Assembly (NCBI RefSeq): GCF_900102905.1
Contig: NZ_FNFV01000005.1
Coordinates: 62,001-126,000 of the forward strand
Direction of reading: 5' to 3'
DNA: 64,000 nucleotides
From: Meinhardsimonia xiamenensis
GTDB lineage: Bacteria; Pseudomonadota; Alphaproteobacteria; Rhodobacterales; Rhodobacteraceae
Below the pieces are notes generated by a model. The model saw only the letters and a list, made by a program, of their open reading frames with translations, was not told the origin of the DNA and made no database searches. Below, piece by piece: positions 54,747 to 64,000 of the stretch (position 1 is the stretch's first letter; each line of letters opens with the position of its first letter). The position numbers and the translations under genes are program-made.

Positions 54747-56885
54747 ATGAGCGCGCGCGTTGAGAAATTCGGTCTGCAGGTGGATGCGGGGCTTGCCGCG
54801 TTCCTGGAGGAGGAGGCGCTGCCGGGCACCGGCGTGACGGCGGAGGCGTTCTGGAAGGGGCTTTCCGAGCTTGCCCATGAGTTCGGCCCGAGAAATCGCG
54901 CCCTTCTCGAGACGCGCGAGAAGCTGCAGGCGGCGATCGATGCCTGGCATGTGGAGCGCCGCGGCCAGCCGCATGACCCCGAGGCCTACGTGGCGTTCTT
55001 GCGCGAGATCGGCTATCTGGTGGAGGAGGGTCCCGATTTCGAGATCGACACCGACCGCATCGACCCGGAGATCGCCGAAATCCCAGGCCCCCAGCTTGTG
55101 GTGCCGATCACCAACGCCCGCTACGCGCTCAATGCCGCGAACGCGCGCTGGGGCTCACTCTATGACGCGCTCTACGGCACCGATGCTCTGGGCGATGCGC
55201 CCAAGCCCGGCCCCTACGACCCCGAGCGCGGCGCGCGGGTCATCGCCTGGGGCCGCGCCTTCCTCGACGAGGCGGTGCCGCTCGCCGAGGGCAGCCACGC
55301 CGACGTGGAGGCCTACCGGGTCGAGAACGGCCGGCTCGTGCCGGCCCTGCGCGATCCGGCCAAGTTGGCAGGCTACACCGGCGATCCGGCGAATCCGTCT
55401 TCGGTGCTTCTGAAGAACAATCACCTGCATATCGAGATCGTCATCGACCCCGACCACCCCGTCGGGCGCACCGACAAGGCAGGCGTGGCCGACATCCGCC
55501 TCGAGGCGGCCGTCTCGGCGATCATGGACTGCGAGGACTCGGTCGCCGCGGTCGATGCCGAGGACAAGACGCTGTGCTACCGCAACTGGCTTGGGCTGAT
55601 GAAGGGCGACCTGACCGCCTCCTTCGAGAAGGGCGGCAGGACCATGACCCGCGCCATGGCGCCCGACCGCGCATTCACCGCGCCCGATGGCACGCCCTTC
55701 ACGCTCAAGGGCCGCTCGCTGATGCTGGTGCGCAACGTCGGGCACCTGATGACCAACCCGGCCATCCTCACCCGTGACGGCGAGGAGATCTTCGAGGGGC
55801 TGATGGACGCGATGTTCACCACCCTCATCGCGATCCACGACCTCAAGGGCAACGGCGCGTTCCGGAACTCGGCCGCGGGCTCGATCTACGTGGTCAAGCC
55901 CAAGATGCACGGGCCTGCCGAGGTGGCCTTTGCCGACGAGGTCTTCTCCCACGTGGAGCGCGCGCTCGGGCTTGAGCCCTACACGGTGAAGCTCGGCATC
56001 ATGGATGAGGAGCGGCGCACCTCCGCCAACCTCAAGGAATGCATCCGCGCCGCGAAGCACCGCGTGGCCTTCATCAACACCGGCTTCCTCGACCGCACCG
56101 GCGACGAGATCCACACCTCGATGGAAGCGGGGCCGATGATCCCCAAGGGCGAGATGAAGCACGCCACCTGGCTCAAGGCCTATGAGGATCGCAACGTCGA
56201 CATCGGGCTTGCCTGCGGGCTCGCGGGCCGGGCGCAGATCGGCAAGGGCATGTGGGCCGCGCCCGACCTCATGGCGGCGATGCTGAAGGAAAAGATCGCC
56301 CACCCGCAGGCCGGAGCCAACTGCGCCTGGGTGCCTTCACCGACGGCGGCGACGCTGCATGCGACGCACTACCACAAGGTCGATGTCTTCGCCCGTCAGC
56401 GCGAGATCGCCGCGGGCGGCCCGCGCGCGAGCCTGCGCGCGCTTCTGACCATCCCGGTGATGGAGGGGCGCAACCTCGGCGAGGACGAGGTGATGCGCGA
56501 GATCGACAACAACGCGCAGGGCATTCTCGGCTATGTGGTGCGCTGGATCGATCAGGGCATCGGCTGTTCGAAGGTGCCCGACATCAACGACATCGGGCTG
56601 ATGGAAGACCGCGCCACCTGCCGCATCTCGAGCCAGGCCATCGCCAACTGGCTGCACCACGGGCTTGTGGAACGCGAGAAGGTGATGGAGGCGATGAAGC
56701 GCATGGCGCAGGTGGTGGACCGGCAGAACGCGGGCGATCCGAACTACACGCCGATGGCGCCGTCCTACGATGGTGAAGCCTTCAAGGCCGCCTGCGCGCT
56801 GGTCTTCGAGGGGCGGGTGCAGCCCTCGGGCTACACCGAGCCGATCCTCCACCGCTACCGGCTCATGCGCAAGGCGCGCGGCTGA
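54747..56885 (+). CDS. glcB: Malate synthase G
   Basis: A 712-residue monomeric malate synthase that joins glyoxylate and acetyl-CoA. Recognised segments: [21 protein letters not shown] (magnesium ligands nearby), [47 protein letters not shown] and [23 protein letters not shown]. Length is normal for isoform G. It serves the glyoxylate cycle or glycolate use, which fits with gph beside it. The 116-bp upstream gap probably holds its promoter. Confidence 0.95.
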   Translation: MSARVEKFGLQVDAGLAAFLEEEALPGTGVTAEAFWKGLSELAHEFGPRNRALLETREKLQAAIDAWHVERRGQPHDPEAYVAFLREIGYLVEEGPDFEIDTDRIDPEIAEIPGPQLVVPITNARYALNAANARWGSLYDALYGTDALGDAPKPGPYDPERGARVIAWGRAFLDEAVPLAEGSHADVEAYRVENGRLVPALRDPAKLAGYTGDPANPSSVLLKNNHLHIEIVIDPDHPVGRTDKAGVADIRLEAAVSAIMDCEDSVAAVDAEDKTLCYRNWLGLMKGDLTASFEKGGRTMTRAMAPDRAFTAPDGTPFTLKGRSLMLVRNVGHLMTNPAILTRDGEEIFEGLMDAMFTTLIAIHDLKGNGAFRNSAAGSIYVVKPKMHGPAEVAFADEVFSHVERALGLEPYTVKLGIMDEERRTSANLKECIRAAKHRVAFINTGFLDRTGDEIHTSMEAGPMIPKGEMKHATWLKAYEDRNVDIGLACGLAGRAQIGKGMWAAPDLMAAMLKEKIAHPQAGANCAWVPSPTAATLHATHYHKVDVFARQREIAAGGPRASLRALLTIPVMEGRNLGEDEVMREIDNNAQGILGYVVRWIDQGIGCSKVPDINDIGLMEDRATCRISSQAIANWLHHGLVEREKVMEAMKRMAQVVDRQNAGDPNYTPMAPSYDGEAFKAACALVFEGRVQPSGYTEPILHRYRLMRKARG

Positions 56886-56909
56886 GGCGCGCGGCATGAA
56901 ACAGGCAAG

Positions 56910-56935
56910 CGGCCCGTGCCATTCGGCGCGGGCCG
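56910..56935 (+). terminator. Hairpin after malate synthase gene
   Basis: CGGCCCGTGCC pairs with GGCGCGGGCCG (one G-T pair) around an ATTC loop, 25 bases after the stop. The following bases (TCCTGCTT) are only weakly T-rich, so termination here is plausible but not certain. The rest of the gap to 57111 shows no gene. Confidence 0.45.
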
Positions 56936-57111
56936 TCCTGCTTCAGCAGGCCCCGCATCCGGCAGTGAGTCCGGCGGACCCGCTCCCCAGACAAGGTTCT
57001 TGCATCGACGTCAGCCCGTTCGCCGAACGGCGGCGGACGAGAAGGACATGAACCGCGCCGGGTTGGCCTGAGGGCGGCACCGCGCCTTGTGCCGCGGCGG
57101 GGCGGCGCCGG

Positions 57112-57777
57112 TCAGGCGAGGCCGCGCTCGCGGTCTGTCGCCACGGGCACGTGGCGCAGCCAGTCCGCATAGTCCCCGGTCGTGGCGCGGCGATGCAGCT
57201 CGCGCAGCGCGCACAGAGGGTCGTCGGGATGGAAATCGATGCGCAGGGTAAGCGGCGGCCGGTTCCGGCTCAGGACGAGGAGCGCCGCAGATTGCAACCC
57301 GCGATGGTCGCCACCCGCTTCCGCGGCCGCCTCGAGCGCCGCGAGCAGCCGCTCGTCGAGCGGGCCTGCGGTGGCGCGGAACCCGTCCACCAGCGCGGCC
57401 AGAACGCCCTCGTCGCTCAGCATGTTGCCGGCGGCAACGCCTCCGTCAAACAGCACGTGCCCCTTGGCATCGCCGTTTCGCGCGCCGGTGAAGGCGGCGC
57501 CTTCTCCTCCTTCGGAGAGCGCCGAGAGCTGCCGCCATTCGCGGCCGCGATCGCTGCCGACGACCCTGTCGAGTGCCGCCTGCGCAGACATGCCCTCGCG
57601 CAGCAGCGTCAACACATCCTCGCCCCAGAACGTGGATGGCGCCGCGCCCTGGCTGGCGGACATGCCCGCCCCCAGAGCGCCCCTCAGCACCCAGCCGCCC
57701 ACGCACAGGCTTCCCGTGGCCGCCGCACCGCCGATGGCTCCCGTCTGCGCGTCGCGGGCGAGAATGGAAAAGGTCAT
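57112..57777 (-). CDS. DUF1028 family protein
   Basis: A 221-residue DUF1028 protein with an Ntn-hydrolase-like start: MTFSILARDAQTGAIGGAAATGS, and the conserved GLQSAALLVLSR. Members are assumed to be amidohydrolases or peptidase-like and often travel with peptide transporters. I start it at ATG 57777, behind CACGGAGGTGTGCG; a longer frame would run through the inverted-repeat operator. It is divergent from the ABC transporter, and the shared operator suggests that it processes what the transporter brings in. Confidence 0.87.
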   Translation of the reverse strand: MTFSILARDAQTGAIGGAAATGSLCVGGWVLRGALGAGMSASQGAAPSTFWGEDVLTLLREGMSAQAALDRVVGSDRGREWRQLSALSEGGEGAAFTGARNGDAKGHVLFDGGVAAGNMLSDEGVLAALVDGFRATAGPLDERLLAALEAAAEAGGDHRGLQSAALLVLSRNRPPLTLRIDFHPDDPLCALRELHRRATTGDYADWLRHVPVATDRERGLA

Positions 57778-57798
57778 CGCACACCTCCGTGCGCGAAG

Positions 57799-57841
57799 AA
57801 TTATCATGATAAATTGACCGGCGCAATTTATCATGATAATT
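57799..57841. promoter_or_regulatory. Perfect 18-bp inverted repeat operator
   Basis: AATTATCATGATAAATTG (57799-57816) and CAATTTATCATGATAATT (57824-57841) are exact inverted copies with a 7-nt spacer, and each arm contains the 12-bp palindrome TTATCATGATAA. It is strikingly AT-rich for this DNA and lies 22 bases from the DUF1028 start and 77 bases from the binding-protein start. The likely reader is the GntR-type gene at the end of the operon. The two inner palindromes, 27 bp apart, suggest two dimers. Confidence 0.82.
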
Positions 57842-57917
57842 TGCACGCATCATGGATGGGCAGCGTCCGCGACCAGGCGCCCATGCCGAAAGATGCCAGA
57901 CAGGGAGACCGTGACCG

Positions 57918-59507
57918 ATGACCTTTCGCCATCCGACTCGCCGGGGCTTTCTCGCCTCGACCATGAGCAGCCTGGCCGCCCTTGCCGCGGCCGGGGCCAT
58001 GCCGCGCCGGGCTCGTGCCGCCACGCCGCCGGGGGTTCTGGTGGTGGGGCAGATCGCCGAGCCAAAGGCGCTCGACCCTGCGGCGGTCACGGCGGTCAAC
58101 GACTTCCGCATTCTCGTGAACCTCTACGAGGGCCTGACCCGCTACAAGCCGGGCACGCTCGAGGTGGCGCCTGGGCTGGCCACCGACTGGACGATCAGCG
58201 ACGACGGCACGGTCTACACCTTCACCCTGCGCGAGGGCGTGCGCTTTCATGACGGTACGCCCTTCGACGCCGAGGCGGTGAAGTTCAACTTCGATCGCAT
58301 GCTCGACGAGAGCCATCCCTACCACGACACCGGCCCGTTTCCGCTGGCGTTCTTCTTCGGATCGGTTGCCAAGACCGAGGCGCTCGATCCGCGCACGGTG
58401 CGATTCACGCTGAACGAGCCCTACGCGCCCTTCCTGTCGAACCTCGCCTATCCCACGGGGCTCATCGTCTCGCCCGAGGCGGTGAAGCGGCACGGCAAGG
58501 AGTTCGGCCGCAACCCGGTGGGCACCGGACCCTTCCGCTTCGTCGAGTGGCGCTCCAACGAGGCGGTGGTGATCGAGCGCAACCCCGATTACTGGGGCGA
58601 GAAGGCCGGCACCGAGGCGGTGATCTTCCGCCCGATCACCGACGCGAACACCCGCGTTGCCGAGATGCTGGCCGGCGGCATCGACCTGATGGTGGAGGTG
58701 CCGCCCACCTCACTGGCGCAGTTCCGCGGCGGAGGCTTCTCGATCGTCGAGCAGGCCGGCCCGCACCTGTGGTTCCTGATCCTCAACTGCAAGGAGGGCC
58801 CCTTCGCCGACAAGCGGGTGCGCCAGGCGGCCAATTACGCCATCAACAAGGAAGCGATCGTGAACGACGTGCTCGAGGGCACGGCCACGGTGGCCGCCGG
58901 ACCCATTCCGCCGGCCTTCAACTGGGCCTACAACGACGCGCTCGAGCCCTATCCCTACGACCCCGACAAGGCCCGCGCGCTGATCGAAGAAGCCGGCGCG
59001 GCCGGCGCGAAGCTCGTCTTCTACGTCACCGAGGGCGGTTCGGGCATGCTCGATCCGGTGCCGATGGGCACCGCCATTCAGGCCGATCTCGAGGCGGTCG
59101 GCTTTGATGTCGAGATCAAGACCTTCGAATGGAACACCTTCCTCGGACAGGTGAACCCCGGCCTCGAGGGCAAGGCCGACATGGCCGAAATGGCCTGGAT
59201 GACCAACGATCCCGACACGCTTCCCTACCTGGCCTTGCGCACCGAGGCCTGGCCCGACAAGGGCGGCTTCAACTCGGGCTACTACTCGAACCCGAAGGTG
59301 GACGAGCTGCTGGAGAAGGCGCGCACCTCCACCGATCAGGCCGAGCGCGCGCGCCTCTACAAGGAGATGCAGGTCATCGTGCATGATGATGCGCCCTGGG
59401 TCTTCGTCGCCAACTGGAAGCAGAACGCCGTCACCAGCGACCGGGTGAAGAACTTCCGGCTCGAGCCGTCCTTCCTTCTGCACCTTGCATCGGTGGTGAA
59501 GGAGTGA
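57918..59507 (+). CDS. Peptide-type ABC transporter substrate-binding protein
   Basis: A 529-residue extracellular binding protein of the SBP_bac_5 (DppA/OppA) family. A Tat signal is visible (TRRGFLASTMSSLAALAAAG), with cleavage likely near residue 35 (ARAATPP). Family segments: VAPGLATDWTISDDGTVYTF and VKFNFDRMLDESHP, and NPVGTGPFRFVEW. It captures peptides, modified peptides or similar solutes for the permeases encoded downstream. First gene of a five-gene operon (57918 to the GntR gene). Confidence 0.93.
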   Translation: MTFRHPTRRGFLASTMSSLAALAAAGAMPRRARAATPPGVLVVGQIAEPKALDPAAVTAVNDFRILVNLYEGLTRYKPGTLEVAPGLATDWTISDDGTVYTFTLREGVRFHDGTPFDAEAVKFNFDRMLDESHPYHDTGPFPLAFFFGSVAKTEALDPRTVRFTLNEPYAPFLSNLAYPTGLIVSPEAVKRHGKEFGRNPVGTGPFRFVEWRSNEAVVIERNPDYWGEKAGTEAVIFRPITDANTRVAEMLAGGIDLMVEVPPTSLAQFRGGGFSIVEQAGPHLWFLILNCKEGPFADKRVRQAANYAINKEAIVNDVLEGTATVAAGPIPPAFNWAYNDALEPYPYDPDKARALIEEAGAAGAKLVFYVTEGGSGMLDPVPMGTAIQADLEAVGFDVEIKTFEWNTFLGQVNPGLEGKADMAEMAWMTNDPDTLPYLALRTEAWPDKGGFNSGYYSNPKVDELLEKARTSTDQAERARLYKEMQVIVHDDAPWVFVANWKQNAVTSDRVKNFRLEPSFLLHLASVVKE

Positions 59508-59587
59508 CAGCGACGCAGTGACGCGACCGCCGCCGGCCCGCGCGGTCGGAGGCGGTCGCTCGCGACGGGCTTGCGGGGCATCGGAAC

Positions 59588-60531
<944 letters not shown>

Positions 60532-60535
<4 letters not shown>

Positions 60536-62406
60536 CCGCCTTCCTTCAGCGTCTGGCCCGCAACCGTCTTGCCGCCGCCGGGGGCGCGATGCTGGCGCTC
60601 ATCGTGCTGGTGGCGCTCGCCGTGCCGCTCCTGCCGCTGCAGGATCCGAACGCCACCGCCACCGCCGAGCGCTTCGCCCGCCCCCTCTCCGAGGGCCATC
60701 TTCTGGGCACCGACCATCTGGGGCGCGATCTGCTTTCCCGCCTCGCCCATGGCACCCGGCTGTCGCTGGCGATGGGGTTTGCCGCAGCGCTCATCGCCGC
60801 CGTGCTCGGCTCGGTTCTCGGTATCGTCGCGGGCTTTCTCGGCGGGCGGGTGGACAATGTCATCATGCGCGGCGTCGACATGCTGATGGGGTTTCCCTAC
60901 GTGCTCCTGGCGCTGGCGATCGTCGCGGCGCTGGGGCCGGGGCTCGTCAACGCGCTGATCGCGGTGGCCGCCGTCAACGTGCCCTTCTTCGCCCGCAACA
61001 TCCGTGGCGTGACGGTCGCGCTCGCGGGGCGCGAGTTCGTCGATGCCGCGCGGCTGTCGGGCATGGGCAACCTGCGCATCATGGCGGTGGAGATCCTGCC
61101 CAACGTGCTGCCGGTGATCGTCATCGCCCTGACCACGACGACCGGCTGGATGATTCTCGAGACGGCCGGGCTCAGCTTTCTCGGCCTCGGCAGCCAGCCG
61201 CCGCAGGCCGACCTCGGCTCGATGCTGGGAGAGGCGCGCGCCGCGCTCATCTCGCACCCCCATGTCGCGGTGGTGCCGGGGGTGATGATCTTTCTCGTGG
61301 TCATGTCGATCAATCTTTTCGGCGACGGCGTGCGCGACGCGCTCGACCCGCGGCTTGGGGCCGGGGCGCTGACCCGCCCGCTGCCGGCCACCGTGGTGGA
61401 CCGGCCTGCGCCGCCCCCGCTGCGGGAGCCCGACCCGCCCGCGCTGCTCGCGATCGACGATCTCAGGACCGAGTTTCGCCTCGGCCGGCGCGTGCTGCCG
61501 GCCGTGGACGGGGTCAGCCTGTCGCTCGGGCGGGGCGAGGCGGTGGGGCTCGTGGGCGAGTCGGGCTCGGGCAAGTCGGTGACGGCGCTTTCGGTGATGC
61601 GCCTCGTGGCGTCGCCGCCCGGGGTCATTGCCGGCGGGGCGGTGCGGCTCGACGGCGAAGAAGTGATCGGCGCGCCGTTCGAGGTGCTGCGTGCCCTGCG
61701 TGGGCGGCGCGTGGCCTATGTGTTCCAGGATCCGCAGGCCACGCTGCACCCGCTCTACCGCATCGGCGACCAGCTGGCCGAGGCGATCCGCGCCCACCAG
61801 CCGATGGGGGCGCGGGCGGCGCGCGTACGGGCGCTGGAGCTGCTGCGCGATGTGCGCATGCCCCGCCCCGAGGACCGGATCGACGACTACCCGCACCAGC
61901 TGTCGGGCGGGCAGCGGCAGCGCGTCGGCATTGCCATGGCGCTTGCCAACAACCCTGACGTCATCATCGCCGACGAGCCGACGACGGCGCTGGATGTCAC
62001 GGTTCAGGCGCAGATCCTTGCGCTGCTCGAGCGTCTGCGGCGCGAGCGCGGCCTTTCCATCCTGTTCATCACCCATGACTTCGGTGTGGTCGCCCAGCTC
62101 TGCGAGCGGCTCGCCGTGATGTACGCCGGGCGCATCGTCGAGGAGGGACCGACGGCCGAGGTTCTTGCCGCGCCGGCCCACCCCTATACCCGCCGGCTGA
62201 TCGCCTGCGTGCCCGAGCCCGGTGCCGGGCGCCGGCGGCTCGAGGCCATCCCGGGCCTGCCGCCGCGGCTCGACGCGCTGCCGCCCGGTTGCGCCTTCGC
62301 CCCCCGCTGCCACCGTGCCCGGCCCGACTGCGGCGCGGGCGACATTCCCCTGCGCCGCGCGGGCGCGCGCGCGGTGCGCTGCCTCCATCCCGAGACGACG
62401 CCATGA
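60532..62406 (+). CDS. Fused ABC permease and ATPase (DppC-DppD type)
   Basis: A 624-residue fusion. Residues 1-285 form a DppC-type permease (FAPL-like start, [24 protein letters not shown] loop [19 protein letters not shown]). After a short Pro-rich linker ([19 protein letters not shown], about 285-305) an ATPase follows: Walker A GESGSGKS, signature LSGGQRQR, Walker [13 protein letters not shown] and the peptide-type Cys-rich tail [14 protein letters not shown]. One membrane half and one ATPase half are therefore made as one chain; the partner halves are the DppB- and DppF-type genes. Confidence 0.92.
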
Positions 62407-63368
62407 CGAGCATCCCGGCACTGAAGGTCGAGGACCTGCGCAAGACCTTCGGGGACCGCGCCCCGCTTCTGGGCCGCGCGCGGGCCGGGGTGCAGGCGGT
62501 GCGCGGCGTCTCCTTCGCGGTGGCACCGGGGGAGACGCTTGCCATCGTCGGTGAATCGGGGTCGGGCAAGTCGACGCTGGCGCGCATGCTGGTGGGCCTT
62601 CTGCCGCCCACCGCGGGGCGCATCGAGATCGAGGGCAGGGCGCTCGATACCGCCGACCCCGCCCGCTTCGGGCGGCTCATCCAGTATGTGTTTCAGGATC
62701 CCGCCGGCAGCCTCAACCCCCGCCGCAGCGTGCGCCGCATTCTCGAGACCCCGCTGAAACTCCTGCACCGGATGCCGCGGGCGGCACGCGAGAAGCGGCT
62801 TGCCGAGCTTCTCGCCGCCGTCAGCCTGCCGGCCGACGCGCTCGACCGCTACCCGCACGAATTCTCCGGCGGGCAGGCGCAGCGCATCGGCATCGCCCGG
62901 GCGCTGGCCGCCGATCCGCGCATCCTGGTGCTCGACGAGCCGGTGTCGGCGCTCGATGTCTCGGTGCAGGCGCAGGTGCTGAACCTGCTTGCCGACCTGC
63001 AGCGGCGCATGGGCCTGACCTATCTGTTCATCACCCATGACCTCGCCGTGGCCGAGGCGGTCTCCGACCGCGTCATGGTGCTCTACTTTGGCGCCGTGGC
63101 CGAACTGGGGCCGGCGCGCGAGGTCTTTGCAAGCCCGGCCCATCCCTATACGAAGCTTCTGGCCGACAGCGCGCCGGTTGTCGGCCGGGCGCTGCGGGCG
63201 CCCGAGGCGGCGGAAGCCGAGCTGCCCGACCCGCGCCATCCTCCCGCGGGCTGCGCCTTTGCCGGCAGGTGCCCGCGCGCCGACGCCCTGTGCCGCGCGC
63301 AGGAACCGCCACTGGAAGAGATCGGAGATGACCGACTTGCCGCCTGCCACCACCCGCTCCGCGAATGA
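62403..63368 (+). CDS. ABC transporter ATPase (DppF type)
   Basis: A 321-residue ATPase of the oligopeptide/dipeptide family. Walker A is GESGSGKS, the signature reads FSGGQAQR, Walker B is ILVLDEPVSALD, and the tail PPAGCAFAGRCPRADALC is typical. It pairs with the ATPase half of the preceding fusion. The start overlaps the fusion stop (ATGA), and the GntR gene starts 41 bases inside its end. Confidence 0.93.
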   Translation: MTSIPALKVEDLRKTFGDRAPLLGRARAGVQAVRGVSFAVAPGETLAIVGESGSGKSTLARMLVGLLPPTAGRIEIEGRALDTADPARFGRLIQYVFQDPAGSLNPRRSVRRILETPLKLLHRMPRAAREKRLAELLAAVSLPADALDRYPHEFSGGQAQRIGIARALAADPRILVLDEPVSALDVSVQAQVLNLLADLQRRMGLTYLFITHDLAVAEAVSDRVMVLYFGAVAELGPAREVFASPAHPYTKLLADSAPVVGRALRAPEAAEAELPDPRHPPAGCAFAGRCPRADALCRAQEPPLEEIGDDRLAACHHPLRE

Positions 63369-64000
63369 GCCGAGGACAAGCCGGCCCTTCCGCGTTGCCG
63401 AGGCGATCAAGGGCTGGGTCGTCGAACAGGGGCTGAAGCCCGGCGACCGGCTGCCGCCGGAGGCGGAGCTGATCGAGCGCTTCGGCGTGTCCAAGGGAAC
63501 GGTGCGCGAGGCCATGCGCCTGCTCGAGGCGCAGGGGCTCATCAAGACGCGCACCGGGCCGGGCGGGGGCAGCTTCGTTCACGAAGTCAGCCGTCAGCGC
63601 ACCAAGGCGCTGCTGGCCAACTACTTCTTCTTCAAGCATCTGAGCATCGACGACATCTACGAGCTGCGCGCCGTGCTCGAGCCGAAGCTTGCCGCCTCAC
63701 TCGCGGGCAAGCTGGCGCCGGAGGTTCTCGATGAACTCGGGGCGGTCATGGCAAGCTATGCCCGGCCGTCACGCACGCTCGAGGAGGAGCGCGCCCAGCA
63801 CGTGGCCTCGTTGCGCTTTCACGCCATCCTCGCCGAACAAGCCAGGAATCCGCTTCTGGGCCTCATCATCGACTTCATGGTCACGCTGCTTTCCGATCTC
63901 ACCGTCTACCGGCGGCTCTATTCGCCGCGCAACCTCGAGCTCTGGCGGCAGGGGTTCGACCACCAGTCGCGCCTGATCGCCGCGCTCAGGGAGGGCGACG
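63328..64000 (+). CDS. GntR-family regulator, FadR/FCD type (cut by window edge)
   Basis: The first 224 residues of a GntR regulator; the window ends in the gene. An N-terminal winged helix-turn-helix (RVAEAIKGWVVEQGLKPGDRLPPEAEL, then FGVSKGTVREAMRLLEAQGLI, residues 23-77) is followed by an all-helical FCD ligand domain (DIYELRAVLEPKLAASLAG onward). It overlaps the ATPase gene by 41 bases, so it is translated with the transporter. It most likely represses the operon and the DUF1028 gene through the inverted repeat at 57799-57841. Confidence 0.9.
   Translation, partial: MTDLPPATTRSANEPRTSRPFRVAEAIKGWVVEQGLKPGDRLPPEAELIERFGVSKGTVREAMRLLEAQGLIKTRTGPGGGSFVHEVSRQRTKALLANYFFFKHLSIDDIYELRAVLEPKLAASLAGKLAPEVLDELGAVMASYARPSRTLEEERAQHVASLRFHAILAEQARNPLLGLIIDFMVTLLSDLTVYRRLYSPRNLELWRQGFDHQSRLIAALREGD

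Overview
The window reads as chromosomal DNA from a GC-rich alphaproteobacterium, most likely of the order Rhodobacterales (Rhodobacteraceae/Paracoccaceae). The grounds are very high GC with strong third-position GC, a sulfite-reductase operon with DUF2849 and DUF934 partners beside an Lrp-type regulator, a four-subunit sarcosine oxidase operon, a PutR-like regulator divergent from a bifunctional PutA, and fused ABC permease/ATPase genes. Coding density is high. I see no rRNA, tRNA, transposase, integrase, prophage or CRISPR array.

Layout. 1-1547: two decayed genes side by side, a C-terminal polyphosphate kinase 2 remnant and an NAD-dependent epimerase/dehydratase broken by a frameshift. 1673-9912 (+): a form II carbon-monoxide-dehydrogenase-like molybdenum hydroxylase cluster (MoxR ATPase, vWA protein, XdhC, molybdopterin-binding protein, then small, large and medium subunits), closed by an intrinsic terminator. 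9995-14798 (-): infC with an apparent AUA start, then a sulfate assimilation operon (DUF2849, sulfite reductase, APS/PAPS reductase, DUF934) with a ferredoxin-NADP reductase, divergent from an Lrp/AsnC regulator. 15674-20775 (-): PLP decarboxylase, pntB, pntA and a small methyltransferase-like membrane protein. 20977-25216: a DUF475/TerC-type membrane protein and dusA (+), then DUF1289, ruvX and ccmI (-). 25438-31196 (+): soxB, a secreted unknown, soxD, soxA, soxG. 31302-35585: Fe-type superoxide dismutase, RarD permease, LOG hydrolase (-) and a large low-complexity LysM protein. 35600-39688: putR-like regulator and putA, divergent. 39781-43586 (-): two-gene hydantoinase/5-oxoprolinase. 43695-49871: polytopic membrane protein, orphan Tat-exported binding protein, moaA (-), lipoprotein and acyl-CoA synthetase. 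49936-56885: AlkD-like protein, glmS and glmU (-), then gph and malate synthase G (+). 57112-64000: DUF1028 protein (-) divergent from a peptide-type ABC transporter operon that ends in a GntR regulator cut by the window edge.

How the genes work together. The molybdenum hydroxylase cluster and moaA both serve molybdenum enzymes. The sox operon, putA and the hydantoinase pair point to growth on methylated amines, proline and cyclic amides. glmS and glmU supply UDP-GlcNAc. The DUF1028/ABC/GntR block looks like one regulon, because a perfect 18-bp inverted repeat sits between its two divergent arms.

The most unusual signal is non-coding. Seven intergenic copies of a composite element each pair a GC-rich hairpin of varying sequence with a conserved tail (GGGTATTTG, two variable bases, CCAGGATGATG). 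Other regulatory signals worth a look are a hairpin that encloses the glmU start, tandem 10-bp repeats upstream of pntA, and a palindrome between the Lrp gene and the cys operon.
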